Of a DNA stretch of 64,000 nt, positions 60,214 through 64,000 are shown in pieces (position 1 is the first letter of the stretch; each line of letters opens with the position of its first letter). The notes below the pieces were generated by a model. That model had not been told where the DNA came from. It ran no database searches and was given only the letters and a program-made list of their open reading frames with translations. The translations under genes were made by a program, and so were the position numbers. Source of the DNA: Apostichopus japonicus (taxonomy: Eukaryota; Echinodermata; Holothuroidea; Aspidochirotida; Stichopodidae). Location of the stretch: the NCBI RefSeq assembly GCF_037975245.1, contig NC_092570.1:15842501-15906500 (forward strand), in the 5' to 3' direction.

Positions 60214-60214
60214 T
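60096..60214. repeat. TA microsatellite with CAGA interruptions
   Basis: Three TA runs separated by 'acagat' at regular spacing (about 60117, 60167, 60209). Confidence 0.95.
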
Positions 60215-61008
60215 AAAACTGATGTCAACCGTTGGAGGAGGGGGAACGGAGGAGGAGAAGGGAGGAGGTGAAGACTGGGGAAGGGATGGGAGAAAGGGTT
60301 TGCATGAGCCAACAAGTATAGTACAATTTAATAAGATTGACACTTTTGAAAAAGAATTATAAGTATTGATGAGTTTATACACTGAGACTTCCCTTCCTCA
60401 CACCTCCTGGCACAAAAGTGAAAATGAAACCAACATACAGAATAAGTTTCACGCTCTCACAGGTCACAACCTGTTCCAAAGAAACTGAGCACTTCCCTTT
60501 CATCAGTTGTTCCGTATTTGCAAAAAACATAACACAGTTAAGTTGCAGTCTGCACAAAGTAAACAGGCGCGTATCCAGGATTTTCTAACCCGGGGGGCGC
60601 GAATTACCATCTAAGCGGAGCGCCACCATCGGTTGGCGCGGAGCGTACAAGAAAATTTCTGGTTTTGATACCCCCAGATCACCGGAAATGGCACTTCTCG
60701 GGCTTGAAAATGACCAACCAGATGTACACTTTTGCCTGAGAACCAAGTATTTACCAAAAGTTTTTTTCCATCCATAACCTTTTTGAAGGTTGTAACCAGT
60801 CACACATCATGTTCGACCTCATTGCATGTCCTATGGATCATTGCTTTTTTAGGTGATTCTACGTCACGGCCCACAATATTCGAAAGCCCCACTTTTGAAG
60901 GTTTTAAGCCCATTATTTGTTGAGAATTTGAAAATTCACATTTCTCGTGAATAAAAATCACTTCAAAACATACCCATAATGTTGCACAAAATTCAATCTA
61001 TGGACAAC

Positions 61009-62024
61009 CACTGGCGGATCCAGGGCATTTCTTTGGGAGGGGCCAAAGTGGCATTAGAGTGATATGGGGGAGGGGTCTAAGGGGAGGGGGTCCCCCCCTT
61101 TGAAAAATTTTCTATTGCTGAATGCCCTCAGATGCAATTTGGTGCGACAAAAGTGTACAATGGTGATGTTAATTTACTTCTAAAAAAATGTTTCCCAGGT
61201 GTAATTTTGTAAAATATTTATGAAACAAAGTTGGGATCATCTTTCTCAAGAAATTTTATTTCTCATAGGTTATAAATTTCTTACAACCAAGTACCAACCT
61301 GTAACTGCAAATGGTGTTAAACTGTAAATCCTCATGCTCATACATTTACATAGCTCCCATCTCTTGAGAAGGCAAATGCTGGTCCATGCCACGAATCGCC
61401 GTCCTGGGGAGGGGTATAAGGGGAGGGGGTGTCCCCCTCCCCTTTTGATTTTTTTTTTGGAATCCTGGTGATGCCTACATGTAAAATGGTGGCACTTAGA
61501 AAGGCTTTTGTCACCCAAAATTTTCTGAGAAATATGCATTTTTTGTGTGTAACATCAATAAATTGAATAATAGGTGATAATTCATTCTTTCCCGTGCCAT
61601 GAAAATGTTCGCTGCTCGCCCCAATGAAAAGAAATATAGGTTAATTTGAGGTTCAAATGATGCTGTAAAGGAGGTTTTATACTCTATTATGCTAAATGCT
61701 AAAGAAATGACGGTTGCTAAGTCAAAATTTGATGCAATTTTTTTATGTATACTTGACAATTACAATGCGGTTTTTTCGGACGCTTGTGCGGGTCAGCCGG
61801 TTTGGGTGTTAGAATGCGGGTCTAATTCCCGCGAATTGCGGGTCAGTTGGGAGCTCTGCATTTAATTTTAAACCAGAAAACGAAAAGGTTTAGACTAGTC
61901 TACCACTGCTATTCCTCTCGATTTTGTTAATTTCCAATCATATGATTTAGCGGATGTTCGGAAACACTTTTTGGCTCACCTTTGGGGGGCCATGGCCCCT
62001 TTGCCCCCCCTGGATCCGCCAGTG
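61009..62024. mobile_element. 1016-bp hAT-like element nested in copy A
   Basis: Perfect 17-bp terminal inverted repeats CACTGGCGGATCCAGGG and perfect 8-bp target duplications TGGACAAC (61001-61008 and 62025-62032). The uninterrupted site is visible in copy B at about 40366 (TTGGTTGTCCATAG on the plus strand). No transposase frame found. Internal repeats GGGGTCTAAGGGG and GGGGTATAAGGGG suggest a partial internal duplication. Confidence 0.9.
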
Positions 62025-62603
62025 TGGACAACCAATATATAAAAACCTCCTTCAACCCCTAATAGACAGGTCAAAATTGCACGAGTAGAAGAAAGTATGA
62101 TGAAGAAGGTTGGTGAGGAAATTTTCGAAAATTCAGACACAGTTAATTATTGGTGTACAAATATTAAAACCTCTTATAATGGCTATTATAAAACTTGGTT
62201 GAAGGAAATGATAAATACCAGATATTTCCGATATCAGGTATATCGAAACCGAACACTACACACATAGGCGTAGGTCCCGTAGGAGGCGGAGGCTGCAGCC
62301 CCCCCCCCCCCCCGCAACCATTTTTTCCCATTTTTTCGGGCACCTACTGAAAGAAAAATAAATAGCTATGAATAGCTTAAAAATGATCTCCTTGGTAATT
62401 AAAATAAAGTTCTAAGCTTGGCCGACATTACTACTGTAAAAGAGAGTTTTGACATAAATGGATCTGTATGCTTTTTCTCCATCTACATAAGACATTTCGT
62501 TGCTTACATTAGCATCCGGCGGTATACTGTGCAACTTTCACGGACCGTAAGGTACACGATGCCATGCAATGTAATGAGCGATGCTTGCTTATATGATATT
62601 GAC

Positions 62604-63471
62604 GGAAGCAGGACACTTCGCCCAACAACCATTTCGCCCAACTGCCATTTCGCCCAACCTTACCATTTCGCCCAACCAGCCTGGTCATTTCGCCCAACCA
62701 GCCTGGTCATTTCGCCCAACCTTGATTAAATATGATACTTCAAAAGGAAACGTTCAGGAATTGTTAACGTTACAGGATACAAACCGAATATTAAGGAAAC
62801 TTGAGGATCGATCAGTGTGTTAGGTGTTAAGGAAACTTGATGTCGTGGTTAAATTGATTAGGCCTACTTATGTGATTACATATGTGGTTACATTGATAAA
62901 GTGGTTACATTGATTAAATATAGTACTTCAATATTACGGACGGGTTTTATATATATATATTTTTTTCAATTTAATAAGGAAACGTTCGGGAATTGTTAGT
63001 CAGTAGGATGGATCAATGTTTTAGGGGTTAGGTTTGATAGGTTTTTATGAAGACCGATTCCCCTGTGTTTGTATAATAATATAACTTCCATTGTATGAGT
63101 AAACGCCTAAAGTAGTGTAATCCTCCCATTATACCCGAAATAACTGCTCAGACTCCGATCGATATCGAGCGGACCTCACTTTTTTATTTACCTATTACGA
63201 AGTAACCTAACCCAAAATAAATCAAATTGAACTAGTGGAAAAGAAAAAGTAATATTATTCTGACTGAATATTAGTAAAAATAAGGTTGGGCGAAATGACC
63301 ATGCTGGTTGGGCGAAATGACCATGCTGGTTGGGCGAAATGACCATGATGGTTGGGCGAAATGACCATGCTGGTTGGGCGAAATGACCAGGCTGGTTGGG
63401 CGAAATGACCAGGCTGGTTGGGCGAAATGGCAGTTGGGCGAAATGGTTGTTGGGCGAAGTGACTAGAAAGC
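62604..63471. mobile_element. 868-bp foldback-like element with tandem-repeat arms, nested in copy A
   Basis: Perfect 8-bp target duplications ATATTGAC (62596-62603 and 63472-63479). The left arm has six TTCGCCC units and the right arm nine GGGCGAA units, arranged as inverted arrays; the main unit is 22 bp (TTTCGCCCAACCAGCCTGGTCA). The extreme ends (first and last ~10 bp) are only weakly matched. The central ~560 bp has an internal direct repeat ('gattaaatat' and 'aggaaacgttc' segments occur twice) and no coding frame. Confidence 0.8.
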
Positions 63472-64000
63472 ATATTGACATCGATATGCTGAACGCGCGC
63501 AAAGCGCGCAAAAAATTTCGGCTTTTTTTCGGGTAAGTCGTTACAGCCCCAAATCCAATTAGGCTCTTACGCCTTTGACTACACACATAGACAGTTTTTT
63601 GAGGCTGTTCATCGTGGAACATGCATTTCAATGCTCACTGATGTGATGTTATATCTGCTCTTTGCTTTACAAATTCGAACAGGCGTGTAGCGAGTAATTG
63701 CCAAGGGAGGGGCGAAGCCTGTAGGCAAACTATCTAAGCGAAGCTCCACCATGGTTGGCGCGAAGCGTACAAGAAAAATTTTGGCTGAAAATGCCTCCCA
63801 GATCGCTGGAAATGACACTTCCCAGGCCTTGTAAGCTGCATCTAAGCATTGTCTATTTTGAAATTACTAGCGATGTCATAAAGAAAATTTGCTCGGGGGG
63901 GGGGGGGGGCGGTCGTCCCCTTCCCGAAATGCGTCATGTTCCCCGACGACTCTGTCGAGTTCAAGACCAGCCACAGTTGGTTCCATATAGCACAATTGTA

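Larger units (their letters stand above)
60564..64000 (+). mobile_element. ~1.5-kb repeat, copy A, split by two later insertions
   Basis: Same repeat as 39310-40805, opposite orientation, extending to the window edge. Starts CAGGCGCGTATCCAGG. Removing the 1016-bp and 868-bp insertions with one copy of each 8-bp target duplication leaves 1537 bp, against 1496 bp for copy B. The last part (from about 63680) also resembles the small element at 13287-13638. Confidence 0.75.

Noticed and set aside
62604-63471. CRISPR-like array (repeated 22-bp units)
   Set aside because: Units are contiguous without spacers, inverted at two ends, and the window is eukaryotic.

Overview
The window is from an AT-rich animal nuclear genome with introns, SINEs, LINE relics, many small DNA transposons and simple repeats. 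The gene families present (a RING/B-box/filamin/NHL TRIM protein, GPR180, TMEM164, an Ig-domain receptor) and the repeat style suggest an invertebrate deuterostome. An echinoderm, possibly a sea cucumber, is my best guess; that is inference and not proven here. There is no bacterial, organellar or viral content.

Four genes are supported, all on the minus strand. From left to right: (1) a TRIM2/TRIM71-like gene whose first coding exon (795-2222) splices to an NHL exon (294-560) and then leaves the window on the left; (2) a complete 8-exon GPR180 homologue (11186-20137, 448 codons plus stop); (3) a complete 5-exon TMEM164 homologue (29718-49842, 282 codons plus stop) with a 15-kb third intron; (4) a single-exon receptor-like gene (54819-56534) with an Ig-type ectodomain, one membrane span and a tail holding repeated tyrosine motifs. 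For the two spliced genes every exon join keeps phase and has AG/GT borders, and the joined proteins match their families from start to stop.

The rest is introns and intergenic DNA full of repeats. The right end (57.6-64.0 kb) is a transposon graveyard: a 912-bp element with 8-bp target duplications, a 374-bp near-perfect palindrome, and a ~1.5-kb repeat that has itself been hit by a 1016-bp element and by an 868-bp foldback-like element with tandem-repeat arms. A second copy of the ~1.5-kb repeat at 39.3-40.8 kb lacks both insertions and so gives the empty sites. Three copies of a TTAA-flanked MITE lie at 9.8, 16.1 and 22.8 kb. tRNA-derived SINEs lie at 9.7, 12.05, 14.5 and 31.5 kb. Tandem arrays include TA tracts, an 18-bp GGATCC-containing minisatellite (42.9 kb), a ~130-bp unit array (44 kb) and an AT-rich array in a GPR180 intron (14.6-15.6 kb).

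The genes do not form a pathway: a probable ubiquitin ligase, two multi-pass membrane proteins and a candidate phosphotyrosine-signalling surface receptor. The most novel items are the nested and foldback mobile elements, a conserved hairpin motif found near the ends of several otherwise different elements, and the Ig receptor tail.
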